Below, piece after piece: positions 15,716-23,542 of a stretch of DNA of 54,204 nt. The number at the start of each line of letters is the position of its first letter. Within the stretch, counting starts at the first letter, position 1. A program made the translations under genes and the position numbers. The notes under the pieces were generated by a model. It made no database searches. It was not told where the DNA came from and saw only the letters and a program-made list of their open reading frames with translations. The stretch is from Oscillospiraceae bacterium. Its GTDB lineage: Bacteria; Bacillota; Clostridia; Oscillospirales; Acutalibacteraceae. Location: the NCBI GenBank assembly GCA_902796075.1, contig CADBNN010000011.1, positions 1 through 54,204 of the forward strand. Reading direction: 5' to 3'.

Positions 15716-15756
15716 AATAAAAAAAGAAGAAAGCACATGAAAATCAAAGTGCTTTC
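15716..15756 (-). terminator. Rho-independent terminator of rpmB
   Basis: Minus strand GAAAGCAC/GTGCTTTC (15749-15756 with 15729-15736), a 12-base loop, then TTCTTTTTTT. Confidence 0.82.
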
Positions 15757-15773
15757 TTCCTCTTTCCGATGGG

Positions 15774-15962
15774 TTAAACCGCGCGGGTCACTTTGCCGGA
15801 ACGCAGGCAACGGGTGCAGGCGTTGATTCGACAAGGAGTGCCGTTGACGATCGCCTTAACGCGCTGTACGTTGGGCTTCCAGGCGCGATTGGAACGCCGG
15901 TGGGAGTGGGACACTTTGATACCAAAGGTAACACCCTTCCCGCAAATATCACATTTTGCCAT
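15774..15962 (-). CDS. rpmB: 50S ribosomal protein L28
   Basis: A 62-residue L28. It begins MAKCDICGKG and has HSHRRSNRAWKPNVQ in the middle and CTRCLRSGKV near the end. Both CxxC pairs are present, so this is the zinc-binding (C+) form. The ATG at 15962 has GAGGAGG nine bases upstream; an earlier in-frame start overlaps that site. It is monocistronic, with its own promoter and terminator. Confidence 0.97.
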   Translation of the reverse strand: MAKCDICGKGVTFGIKVSHSHRRSNRAWKPNVQRVKAIVNGTPCRINACTRCLRSGKVTRAV

Positions 15963-16015
15963 GTTCTGCACCTCCTCGTGCCGTGTAAATGCGCAAAATT
16001 AAGCTCGTGAATGAT

Positions 16016-16044
16016 ATAATAGCAGAAACCGCGTGAAAATGCAA
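16016..16044 (-). promoter_or_regulatory. sigma-A promoter of rpmB
   Basis: Minus strand TTGCAT (16039-16044), 17 bases, TATTAT (16016-16021). The gene-free stretch 15963-16264 holds this promoter and the divergent one at 16157-16185; the AT-rich sequence between shows nothing else. Confidence 0.78.
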
Positions 16045-16156
16045 GTACTTTTTGAAAAAATTTTCAAACCGGCGGATTTGGAGGCAAACAGGCCGTTTTT
16101 TTCGGGGAAATACACAAATTTTGAGAAAAAATTTTTGGCAATTTGCCACAAAACAC

Positions 16157-16185
16157 TTGCAAAAACGGCCCGGAATGTGTATTAT
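16157..16185 (+). promoter_or_regulatory. sigma-A promoter of the regulator-ftsEX operon
   Basis: TTGCAA (16157-16162), 17 bases, TATTAT (16180-16185), about 80 bases upstream of the regulator start. Confidence 0.78.
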
Positions 16186-16264
16186 TAAAAATGTATAACA
16201 ATCCATAGATCCGCCCTGTCGGCCGACGGCGCGCGGACTCATCACCGGAACAAGGAGATGCATC

Positions 16265-17350
16265 ATGACCAACAGACTTTTTCAGGGGATCGTACACCAA
16301 ATGAGTGATTCCATCGACCGCACGGTGGGTGTGATCGACGACGCCGCCACCATTATCGCCTGCAGCGACCCCGCCATGATCGGGGAATCGGCCAACCTGG
16401 ATTTTATGGACCTGGCCCACGCGCAGGAACCGCAGGTGACCGGCAAAAACACCTATTGCCCCTTTGGCGCCGATTCCTATTGCGAATATGCCGTGTTTGT
16501 GGAAGGGGACGACGCACAGGCCGCCAAATACGCCGCCCTGCTGAAGGTTTCCATGACCTCCATCAAACAGTTTTATGACGAAAAGAACGACCGGGCCAAC
16601 TTTATTAAAAACGTGATCATGGACAATATCCTGCCCGGCGATATTTACTTAAAGGCGCGGGAATTGCACTTTAACACCGACGCTTCCCGGGCGGTACTGC
16701 TCATCCGCATCACCCGGCAAAACGACGTTTCGGTATTTGAGATCATTCAAAACCTGTTCCCTGAAAAGAACAAGGATTTTGTGATCAACATCAACGAAAA
16801 CGACGTGGCCCTGGTGAAAGAAGTGGGCGCCGAGATCGAAACCAAAGACCTGGAAAAACTGGCCCGCAGTTTGGTGGACACCCTGGCCAGCGAATTTTAC
16901 ACCCACGCCGTGGTGGGCATCGGCACCATTGTGACCGGTGTGAAGGATCTGGCAAAATCCTTTAAGGAAGCCCACGTGGCCCTGGAAGTGGGAAAAGTGT
17001 TCGATAACGAAAAAAGCATTGTGAGCTGTGACAACCTGGGCATTGCCCGGCTGATCTACCAGCTGCCCACCACCCTGTGCGAAACCTTTTTGAAAGAAGT
17101 GTTCAAACGGGATTCCATTGAAAGTCTGGATCAGGAGACCCTGTTCACCATTCAGCGGTTTTTTGACAACAACCTGAACGTTTCCGAAACCTCCCGCAAG
17201 CTGTTTGTGCACCGCAACACCCTGGTGTACCGGCTGGAAAAGATCAAAAAGCTCACGGGGCTGGATCTGCGGGAATTTGACCACGCCATTGTGTTTAAGA
17301 TCGCGCTGATGGTCAACAAATATCTCAACGCCAATCCGGTTAAGTATTGA
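16265..17350 (+). CDS. PucR/CdaR-family transcriptional regulator
   Basis: A 361-residue cytoplasmic regulator. An N-terminal region of about 130 residues is followed by a degenerate GGDEF-like domain (about 130-270) and a C-terminal PucR/CdaR helix-turn-helix (about 300-355) with the signature FFDNNLNVSETSRKLFVHRN followed by LVYRLEKIKKLTGLD. CdaR relatives respond to sugar diacids; the ligand here is unknown. AAGGAG stands seven bases before the ATG. It heads an operon with ftsE 27 bases downstream, an unusual partner for cell-division genes, so it may regulate wall remodelling or simply share a transcript. Confidence 0.85.
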   Translation: MTNRLFQGIVHQMSDSIDRTVGVIDDAATIIACSDPAMIGESANLDFMDLAHAQEPQVTGKNTYCPFGADSYCEYAVFVEGDDAQAAKYAALLKVSMTSIKQFYDEKNDRANFIKNVIMDNILPGDIYLKARELHFNTDASRAVLLIRITRQNDVSVFEIIQNLFPEKNKDFVININENDVALVKEVGAEIETKDLEKLARSLVDTLASEFYTHAVVGIGTIVTGVKDLAKSFKEAHVALEVGKVFDNEKSIVSCDNLGIARLIYQLPTTLCETFLKEVFKRDSIESLDQETLFTIQRFFDNNLNVSETSRKLFVHRNTLVYRLEKIKKLTGLDLREFDHAIVFKIALMVNKYLNANPVKY

Positions 17351-17377
17351 TAACCATTGCCAGGAAGGAGCGGTTGC

Positions 17378-18271
17378 ATGACATCCGATACCGCGGCCCC
17401 GCTGATCGAATTTCGCGGGGTATACAAAGCATACGATAACGGCACCAAAGCGCTCACCGACGTGAATTTGAAAATCAACAAAGGCGAATTCGTGTTTGTG
17501 GTGGGTGCGTCCGGCGCCGGTAAAAGTACCTTTATCAAGCTCATTATCCACGAAGAAAAGCCCAACGCGGGCGAGATCATTGTGGGCGACTATAAACTTT
17601 CGCGCCTGCGGCGGCGGCAGGTGCCCAAACTGCGCCGCACCATGGGTATTGTGTTTCAGGATTTTCGCCTGATACGCAACATGACCGTGTTTGAAAACGT
17701 GGCCTTTGCCATGCGGGTGGTGGGCGCCTCCAAAAAAGACATTCGCAAGCGGGTGTTTTACGCGCTGAACATTGTGGGCCTGAACGAAAAAGCCCGCAAT
17801 TATCCGGACGAGCTTTCGGGCGGTGAACAGCAGCGTGTGGCGCTGGCCCGTGCGCTGGTAAACAACCCCAGCATGATCATTGCGGACGAGCCCACCGGCA
17901 ACGTGGACCCCACCATGTCTTACGAAATCGTGGATCTGCTCACCGAGATCAACAAGCGGGGCACCACGGTGATTATGGTGACCCACGAACACCAACTGGT
18001 GCGCGACTTCGGCCACCGGGTGGTTATGATAGAAAACGGCATGATCGTGGCCGACAATGCCGGTTTTGCCCGGGAAGACGGGGAAAAAGCCCCCATCACC
18101 CTGGAAACCGCCGTGTTTGACGACGTGAAAAACACCGCCGACGCCGAATCCGTTCCCGCCCCTGCCGGGCAAGCGGACGACGAAGCGGCTCTTGCCATAG
18201 ACAGCGGCTTTGTACTGACCGAGCCCCAACCGACAAAGGAGGCGTCCGACGATGAAACTGAGGAGCTTTAA
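17378..18271 (+). CDS. ftsE: cell-division ABC transporter ATPase FtsE with acidic tail
   Basis: A 297-residue ABC ATPase. Walker [10 protein letters not shown] (about 43-51), signature [15 protein letters not shown], Walker [12 protein letters not shown] and the switch His in VTHEHQL are all present. With FtsX it gates a periplasmic or surface wall hydrolase. FtsE is usually about 225-230 residues; here an extra acidic, low-complexity tail of about 65 residues follows. The ATG at 17378 has GGAAGGAG seven bases upstream. It overlaps ftsX by 20 bases. Confidence 0.95.
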   Translation: MTSDTAAPLIEFRGVYKAYDNGTKALTDVNLKINKGEFVFVVGASGAGKSTFIKLIIHEEKPNAGEIIVGDYKLSRLRRRQVPKLRRTMGIVFQDFRLIRNMTVFENVAFAMRVVGASKKDIRKRVFYALNIVGLNEKARNYPDELSGGEQQRVALARALVNNPSMIIADEPTGNVDPTMSYEIVDLLTEINKRGTTVIMVTHEHQLVRDFGHRVVMIENGMIVADNAGFAREDGEKAPITLETAVFDDVKNTADAESVPAPAGQADDEAALAIDSGFVLTEPQPTKEASDDETEEL

Positions 18272-19172
18272 TTACCTGATCGGCGAAGGGTTCAAAAACG
18301 TGTGGTCGCACCGGCTTATGTCGGTGGCTTCGGCCGGCGTGCTGATGGCCTGCATGCTGATGATCGGCATTGTGTGGTCTATCAGCCTGAATATTACCAA
18401 CGCCGTGGATATGGTGGAAGATCAAAACGTGGTGCTGGCCTTTTTTGACGACGACCTGAGCCGGGAAGAAGCCAAGGCCGCCGCCGATAAGATCGCCGGT
18501 ATGGACAATATCAAGGCCTGCGAATTCATTACCCGGGAAGAGGGCCTGGAACGGCAAAAAACCGCCATGGGCGATGAATACGCCCCCCTGTTCGACTGGG
18601 TTTCGGACGAAAACCCCCTACCCGACAGCTGCCAGATCACGCTGGACGATCTGGGCCGGTTCGATCAGACCCTGCTGGCCCTGCGCAGCGTAAAAGGCGT
18701 GGCCACCATTCGCCAACAGCGTGACGTGGTGAACAAGCTTTCGGCTATTCGGTCCATCATCAACGTGGTGGGCGTGTGGGTGATCGCTCTGCTGCTGGTG
18801 ATCGCACTGGTGATCGTGGCCAATACCATTCGCATCACCATGTACACCCGCAAACTGGAGATCAACATTATGAAGGCGGTGGGCGCCACCGACGCGTTCA
18901 TCCGCATGCCCTTCGTGATCGAAGGCATGCTGCTGGGCATTATTGCAGGGGTCGCTTCCACCGGGCTGTTATATTTATTGTATAAACTGGCGGAGCGCAC
19001 CTTTGCCCGCAGTTTCAGCACGCTGGGCAGTTTTGTGCCCTTCTCCTCGTTCGCCTTCCAACTGCTGGGGGCCTTTGTGGTCATCGGCGCGGTGATCGGG
19101 TCGCTGGGCAGCGTGATCTCTATCGGCAAGTATTTACGCCATGAAGGAAGTGAATTCAATGCCATTACTTAA
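18252..19172 (+). CDS. ftsX: cell-division protein FtsX
   Basis: A 306-residue membrane partner of FtsE. A cytoplasmic N-terminus leads to a first helix (about 25-45), an extracellular domain (about 50-170) and then three helices, with the conserved segment NTIRITMYTRKLEINIMKAV characteristic of FtsX. The extracellular loop is expected to activate the M23-family hydrolase encoded next. AAAGGAGG lies nine bases before the ATG, inside the end of ftsE. It overlaps the next gene by 14 bases. Confidence 0.95.
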   Translation: MKLRSFNYLIGEGFKNVWSHRLMSVASAGVLMACMLMIGIVWSISLNITNAVDMVEDQNVVLAFFDDDLSREEAKAAADKIAGMDNIKACEFITREEGLERQKTAMGDEYAPLFDWVSDENPLPDSCQITLDDLGRFDQTLLALRSVKGVATIRQQRDVVNKLSAIRSIINVVGVWVIALLLVIALVIVANTIRITMYTRKLEINIMKAVGATDAFIRMPFVIEGMLLGIIAGVASTGLLYLLYKLAERTFARSFSTLGSFVPFSSFAFQLLGAFVVIGAVIGSLGSVISIGKYLRHEGSEFNAIT

Positions 19173-20331
19173 AAAACTGCTTTCCTGCCTGGTAGCGGCT
19201 GCATTGGCGTTCACTTGCGTGTGGACCGCCACTTTGCCGGCCAGCGCGTCGTACCAGTCGCAAATTGCCGAACTGGAACAAAAGCAGGCGGCCTTGAAAA
19301 GCAAAATCGCCGCTTTGCAAGACGATATTGACGAGCAGGCGGCGTTGAAAGAAGCCCTGCAAGAACAGATCGACGTGGTGCAAAAGCAGATCGATCTGTA
19401 TAACGGGCAAATCGCCGAGCTGGAAGAAAAAATCGAACAGATGGAAGCCGAACGGCAGGCCAAAGAAGACGAGCTCAACGCCAAAAAACAAACGTTTTTG
19501 GCGCGGCTGCGAGCCATGTATATTGCCGGCGGCGATACCAAACTGGCCATTTTGATGGGCGCCGACGATTTTGCCGACTATCTGTATCAAAACGAACTGC
19601 TGGCCAGCGTGACCAAGTACGACAACAAGGTGATGGACCAACTGCGGGAAGATATTGCCGAGATAGAACGGCTGAAAGCCCAGGTGCAGGAGGAACAGGC
19701 CAACATTGAAAAGCTGAAAGCCACGGTGGACAAAAAGCGCAGTGAGCTGAACGAAAGCATGAAATCGCTCAACGCGGTGATCGCCAAGCTGCAAGGCCAG
19801 CAAAACGAGCTGCAGGGCGATATTGAAACCTACCAAAAGGCCATTGACGCGCTGGAAAAGAAAATTGCCGAAGAAGCCGAACGGGCGCGGCAACAGTCTA
19901 TTCAGCAGTCCATCCAATACAGCGGCGAGCAATTCGGCTGGCCCACCCCCGGGTTTTACTGGATCAGTTCGCCCTACGGCTACCGTTGGGGCCGCCTGCA
20001 TAAAGGCGTAGACATTGCCGGCGGCGGCATTTACGGCACCCCCATCCACGCCACAGCCGATGGTGTGGTTTCGCTGGTGGATTACAACGCCGGCGGTTAC
20101 GGCTATTACGTGATGATCAACCACGGCATGTTTGACGGCAATAACTACACCACCTTATATGCCCACATGCCCTCCTGGGCGCCGGTGGCGGTCGGCCAAA
20201 CGGTGCACAAGGGCGACGTGATCGGCTACGTAGGTTCCACCGGCCGCTCCACCGGGCCCCACTGCCATTACGAGATCCGCGTAAACGGCGTGGCCCAAAA
20301 CCCCATGAACTTCTACAGTTCCATTGGTTAA
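19159..20331 (+). CDS. EnvC/PcsB-like coiled-coil M23 peptidase
   Basis: A 390-residue exported protein. A signal peptide (about 1-30) is followed by long coiled coils rich in Gln, Glu and Lys (about 32-250) and a LytM/M23 domain. The zinc ligands are present: HKGVDIAGG near 283 and the HCHYEIRVNG motif near 369, so it should be an active peptidoglycan endopeptidase, unlike degenerate EnvC activators. The ATG at 19159 has an AGGAAG site; the upstream ATG at 19141 has none. Overlap with ftsX supports a FtsEX-controlled hydrolase. A terminator follows. Confidence 0.92.
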   Translation: MPLLKKLLSCLVAAALAFTCVWTATLPASASYQSQIAELEQKQAALKSKIAALQDDIDEQAALKEALQEQIDVVQKQIDLYNGQIAELEEKIEQMEAERQAKEDELNAKKQTFLARLRAMYIAGGDTKLAILMGADDFADYLYQNELLASVTKYDNKVMDQLREDIAEIERLKAQVQEEQANIEKLKATVDKKRSELNESMKSLNAVIAKLQGQQNELQGDIETYQKAIDALEKKIAEEAERARQQSIQQSIQYSGEQFGWPTPGFYWISSPYGYRWGRLHKGVDIAGGGIYGTPIHATADGVVSLVDYNAGGYGYYVMINHGMFDGNNYTTLYAHMPSWAPVAVGQTVHKGDVIGYVGSTGRSTGPHCHYEIRVNGVAQNPMNFYSSIG

Positions 20332-20338
20332 CACCCCC

Positions 20339-20378
20339 ACGGCTCCTCCCTCTTGTGCAGACGGTGGAGCCGTTTTTA
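20339..20378 (+). terminator. terminator of the ftsEX operon
   Basis: ACGGCTCC (20339-20346) pairs with GGAGCCGT (20366-20373), followed by T5. The dockerin-enzyme gene starts only 30 bases later and I see no clear separate promoter, so leaky termination may feed it. Confidence 0.75.
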
Positions 20379-20407
20379 TCGACAGTATGTTCCAAGGAGG
20401 AATTCCA

Positions 20408-23392
20408 ATGAAAAAATTCATTAGTCTGACGCTCAGCCTGTGCCTGGCCGTTTCGGTGCTGCTGTGCCCGGCGGCCGTGCGTGCCGACGCGCCCCCTTAC
20501 GGCGATTTGAATGAGGACCGTTTGGTGAACGCCGCCGACGCGCTGGTCGTTCTGCGCGCAGCCGTTGGCAAAATTTCGCTCACCGGCGATTTGGCCACCT
20601 ATGCCGACGTGGACGCCAGCGGCAAGATCGACGCGGTGGACGCGCTGCTGATATTAAAATTTGCCGTACAAAAGCTGGACCGTTTCCCCGCCGACGTGGA
20701 TGCGCCTCCGGTGGACCCGGACGCGCCCCATCCCGACGAAAAATGGCGGAACATGACGATGGACGAGATCATCGACGAGATCAGCGGCAACACCCCCGCC
20801 TCCCCCATTGACGATTATTACGCGATCCACGACGACGGCGGCATGATCTACAATCCCCTCTCCCGCGAAATGGACCGGGCCGACCGGACCCGGTATAATC
20901 TGGCCCAAAAAACCACCGGCACCCTGAAGCTGTCTGACGGCACCACCATGACCTATTCGGTGCCCACCGACGTGACCGCTTATGATATGGTGCCCGTGGA
21001 ATACTCTTTGAAAAACGGCTCCGGCAGCGGCCCGGTGTATGTGGAAGGCACCACCTTTGAAAACAAAAACGGTTCATATTACGATTTGTGCCTGCCCGGC
21101 AACGTGAGCTTGAGTTTTCAATACGACGGGTATGTATACGCCGACAATCAAGGCTCCAACCGGGCTTACAATTCCGCCAACTTCAAAAACGACCGGACCG
21201 GCACCCAATATCCTCAATACAATGCTTCCGGCCTGATCGCGTCTGATACGGTACCGTCCGGCAAGCCCCTGTGGTTTAAGTTTACCATCACCAACACCGG
21301 CAACACCATTTTGGACGGCGACGGCAACGGCACCTTCTGCTTTGAACCGTTTTTGGTCGACTCCTCCGGCAACCAAGGCCCGGTGGCCAACATGTATTAC
21401 CGGCTGTTCAAGGCTTTGTATCCGGGCGAATCGGTAGAGCTGTACATTTACTTCGGCGCCAGTTCCGGTATGCAGATGAATTCGGGCGAATACCGCATCG
21501 ACATTCGCTGCCTGGTGCGCAATGAAGAGCAAAACGACGCCTGGGGCACCAAAATTTGGGGCGGCTACATTTACGGCATCGGTTCCAAGTCCATCACAGC
21601 CACCAACTCCCCCACCGTTACCCACAAAAGCAACGCTACTTACAAAGCGTCACGCAGCGCCGTTCGGGACACCTGGCTGCATACCTATGAAGAATTTACC
21701 ACTTCTTACGACGCGTGGCTGGAACCCGCCGACCTGCGGGAAAGCGACGTGCACGTGCTGTACGTTCAGCCTGCCGCCTGGAGCACCCAACTGAATTTGA
21801 AACTCATGCGGGGCAACGCCGACAACCTGCGTTCGGTGCGCATCCCCCTCACGGTGAATACCGATTCTCTTTCCATCCGCCTGAACGAAAAGGCTGAAAA
21901 TTATATCATTACCGACGCGGGCACCAAATACCCCGCCATGGCCAGCCAGTCGATGTGCGACATGCGGGTGAACGACACCTTGAATCCCGCTTCCAACGTG
22001 GCCCAGCTGGATGAACTGCTGCGCATGAAGGAATGCGGTGTGAATCTGGTGACCACCACCGAAGCATTCAACATCAACACCAGCACCACCCCCACCAACA
22101 GCATTTCCAACAATCAAGACGCCATATACTTTGTTTCCGACGTGCTGCGCAAACTGGATATGCGCATGGAAGGCTACACCGGCTATCCCTTCAGTTCCGG
22201 CACCAACCTGGCTGCCGCCTACTGGTACACCCACGACAGTTCGGTGCGCACCAATCCCTACGGCGGCTACGCCGGCGACGTACTGGCAAAAGCCAACGGT
22301 CTGCGGGGCCTGTATCAATTCATGCGCTGGGGCGATAACTTTTATATAAACGGCCAGGGCAAAACGATTTTTAACACCGAAGATACCCGCGGCTGGATGC
22401 GTATAGACTTTAACGCCCGGGCGGTGTTAGGCCGACAAACCATTGAGAACTTCCGCACCTGGCTGCAAAAACGCTATGGCTCACTGGACGCCGTGAACGA
22501 CGCGTGGGGCGTGGAATACGACAGTTGGGACATGATCGATCCCGAAGAAGGCACGGTGGACGACCACGGCTGGCGGGGTTACAACACCACCACGGCCAGC
22601 TTTTTTGAATGGGACGTGCCCGTGAACGATCTGGATATTTTCCGCACCCTGGAACGCACCGAAAACTACGCTGTGGTGCTGGATACCCTGGCCCACTATA
22701 ACGAACAGGTGAAAGATGTCGGCGCCGCCAGCGTAGACGCCACCATGGGCATTCGCACCGAAGGCGGCAACGTAACGGGCGTGGTACCGTATAACACCAA
22801 AAATTCCCACCTGCGGCACGCCTATTTCAGCCAGCGGCGCTGCGCCATGATCCCCCAGATCCTGGCCAAATCCGGCACCGTGAGCATGCATTCCGACTAT
22901 GTTACCCTGCCCTACAGCGTGCGTGAATGGGAAACGCTGGTGTCTTCTTCCACGGCGATGGGCATTACCAATATGCCCCTGATTCAAAGCAACCGCATGC
23001 GGGATATTGCCATCAACCGCAAATTCGGCGACGCCGCTTTCGGGGTCCACTACAACCTGACCGGTGAAAACATTCGGGGCGCTTACATCAACACCCAGGT
23101 TTCGGTTTTCCAAATGTTCAAAGCCATTTATGAAAACGGCGGCATCCCCGGTCTGCTGTGGGAAGACTACCTGTGCGACGGTTATGTGACCGAAACCCAG
23201 GAAAAAGAAATGAAGTTCTATTCTCAAAAAATCGCCGAAATGATGCAAACCGACGCGGCCAAGGCCTGGGCCGTGCGCGGCGTGCCCGACGTGGGTGCGA
23301 TCCACTCGACTTCCAACGGCGTTTACAGCTATAACGAACAATACATTCAAGCCCAGGTAGACGCGGCGTTGGCCCGGCGCAAACAGCAATAA
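20408..23392 (+). CDS. secreted N-terminal dockerin enzyme, GH42-like (copy 1)
   Basis: A 994-residue exported protein. Signal peptide about 1-26; N-terminal dockerin about 32-96 with two degenerate calcium loops (DLNEDRLVNAADAL, DVDASGKIDAVDAL); a beta-rich region about 140-480; then a TIM-barrel-like catalytic part about 500-910. The segment near 690-720, with FRTWLQKRYGSLDAVNDAWG, is characteristic of GH42-type beta-galactosidase folds, and NTEDTRGW near 656 may contain the acid/base Glu. Substrate is uncertain. AAGGAGG lies seven bases before the ATG at 20408. The protein at 25557-28514 is a close paralogue. A dockerin at the N-terminus, not the C-terminus, is uncommon. Confidence 0.82.
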   Translation: MKKFISLTLSLCLAVSVLLCPAAVRADAPPYGDLNEDRLVNAADALVVLRAAVGKISLTGDLATYADVDASGKIDAVDALLILKFAVQKLDRFPADVDAPPVDPDAPHPDEKWRNMTMDEIIDEISGNTPASPIDDYYAIHDDGGMIYNPLSREMDRADRTRYNLAQKTTGTLKLSDGTTMTYSVPTDVTAYDMVPVEYSLKNGSGSGPVYVEGTTFENKNGSYYDLCLPGNVSLSFQYDGYVYADNQGSNRAYNSANFKNDRTGTQYPQYNASGLIASDTVPSGKPLWFKFTITNTGNTILDGDGNGTFCFEPFLVDSSGNQGPVANMYYRLFKALYPGESVELYIYFGASSGMQMNSGEYRIDIRCLVRNEEQNDAWGTKIWGGYIYGIGSKSITATNSPTVTHKSNATYKASRSAVRDTWLHTYEEFTTSYDAWLEPADLRESDVHVLYVQPAAWSTQLNLKLMRGNADNLRSVRIPLTVNTDSLSIRLNEKAENYIITDAGTKYPAMASQSMCDMRVNDTLNPASNVAQLDELLRMKECGVNLVTTTEAFNINTSTTPTNSISNNQDAIYFVSDVLRKLDMRMEGYTGYPFSSGTNLAAAYWYTHDSSVRTNPYGGYAGDVLAKANGLRGLYQFMRWGDNFYINGQGKTIFNTEDTRGWMRIDFNARAVLGRQTIENFRTWLQKRYGSLDAVNDAWGVEYDSWDMIDPEEGTVDDHGWRGYNTTTASFFEWDVPVNDLDIFRTLERTENYAVVLDTLAHYNEQVKDVGAASVDATMGIRTEGGNVTGVVPYNTKNSHLRHAYFSQRRCAMIPQILAKSGTVSMHSDYVTLPYSVREWETLVSSSTAMGITNMPLIQSNRMRDIAINRKFGDAAFGVHYNLTGENIRGAYINTQVSVFQMFKAIYENGGIPGLLWEDYLCDGYVTETQEKEMKFYSQKIAEMMQTDAAKAWAVRGVPDVGAIHSTSNGVYSYNEQYIQAQVDAALARRKQQ
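21290..21342 (+). repeat. 53-base direct repeat, copy 1
   Basis: Identical over 53 bases to 26430-26482, within the beta-rich region of the two paralogous dockerin enzymes. A further identical 54-base pair lies at 21920-21973 and 27048-27101. Confidence 0.9.
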
Positions 23393-23407
23393 TCCATCCG
23401 TTTTTTT

Positions 23408-23446
23408 GCGGGACGTTTCGCTTTTGCGAAGCGTCCCGTTTTTTGT
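23408..23446 (+). terminator. terminator of dockerin enzyme copy 1
   Basis: A stem of about 13 bp (GCGGGACGTTTCGC against GCGAAGCGTCCCG with one G-T pair), three-base loop, followed by T6. Confidence 0.85.
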
Positions 23447-23478
23447 AATAAAAAAAGATAGTAATCCGCGTGCCGGTA

Positions 23479-23487
23479 TGCTATAAT
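23479..23487 (+). promoter_or_regulatory. extended -10 promoter of the cohesin-dockerin gene
   Basis: TG-n-TATAAT at 23479-23487 is an extended -10 element; no good -35 hexamer is seen 17 bases upstream. The start codon is 56 bases downstream. Confidence 0.6.
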
Positions 23488-23542
23488 GTACCCGTATTCT
23501 AAATCTCGCGCTTTTCCATCTACGTGAGGAGGACGAACCAAT

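Noticed and set aside
16649..18229. A 526-codon open frame on the minus strand
   Set aside because: Antisense to the CdaR-type regulator and ftsE, both of which are clear real genes.
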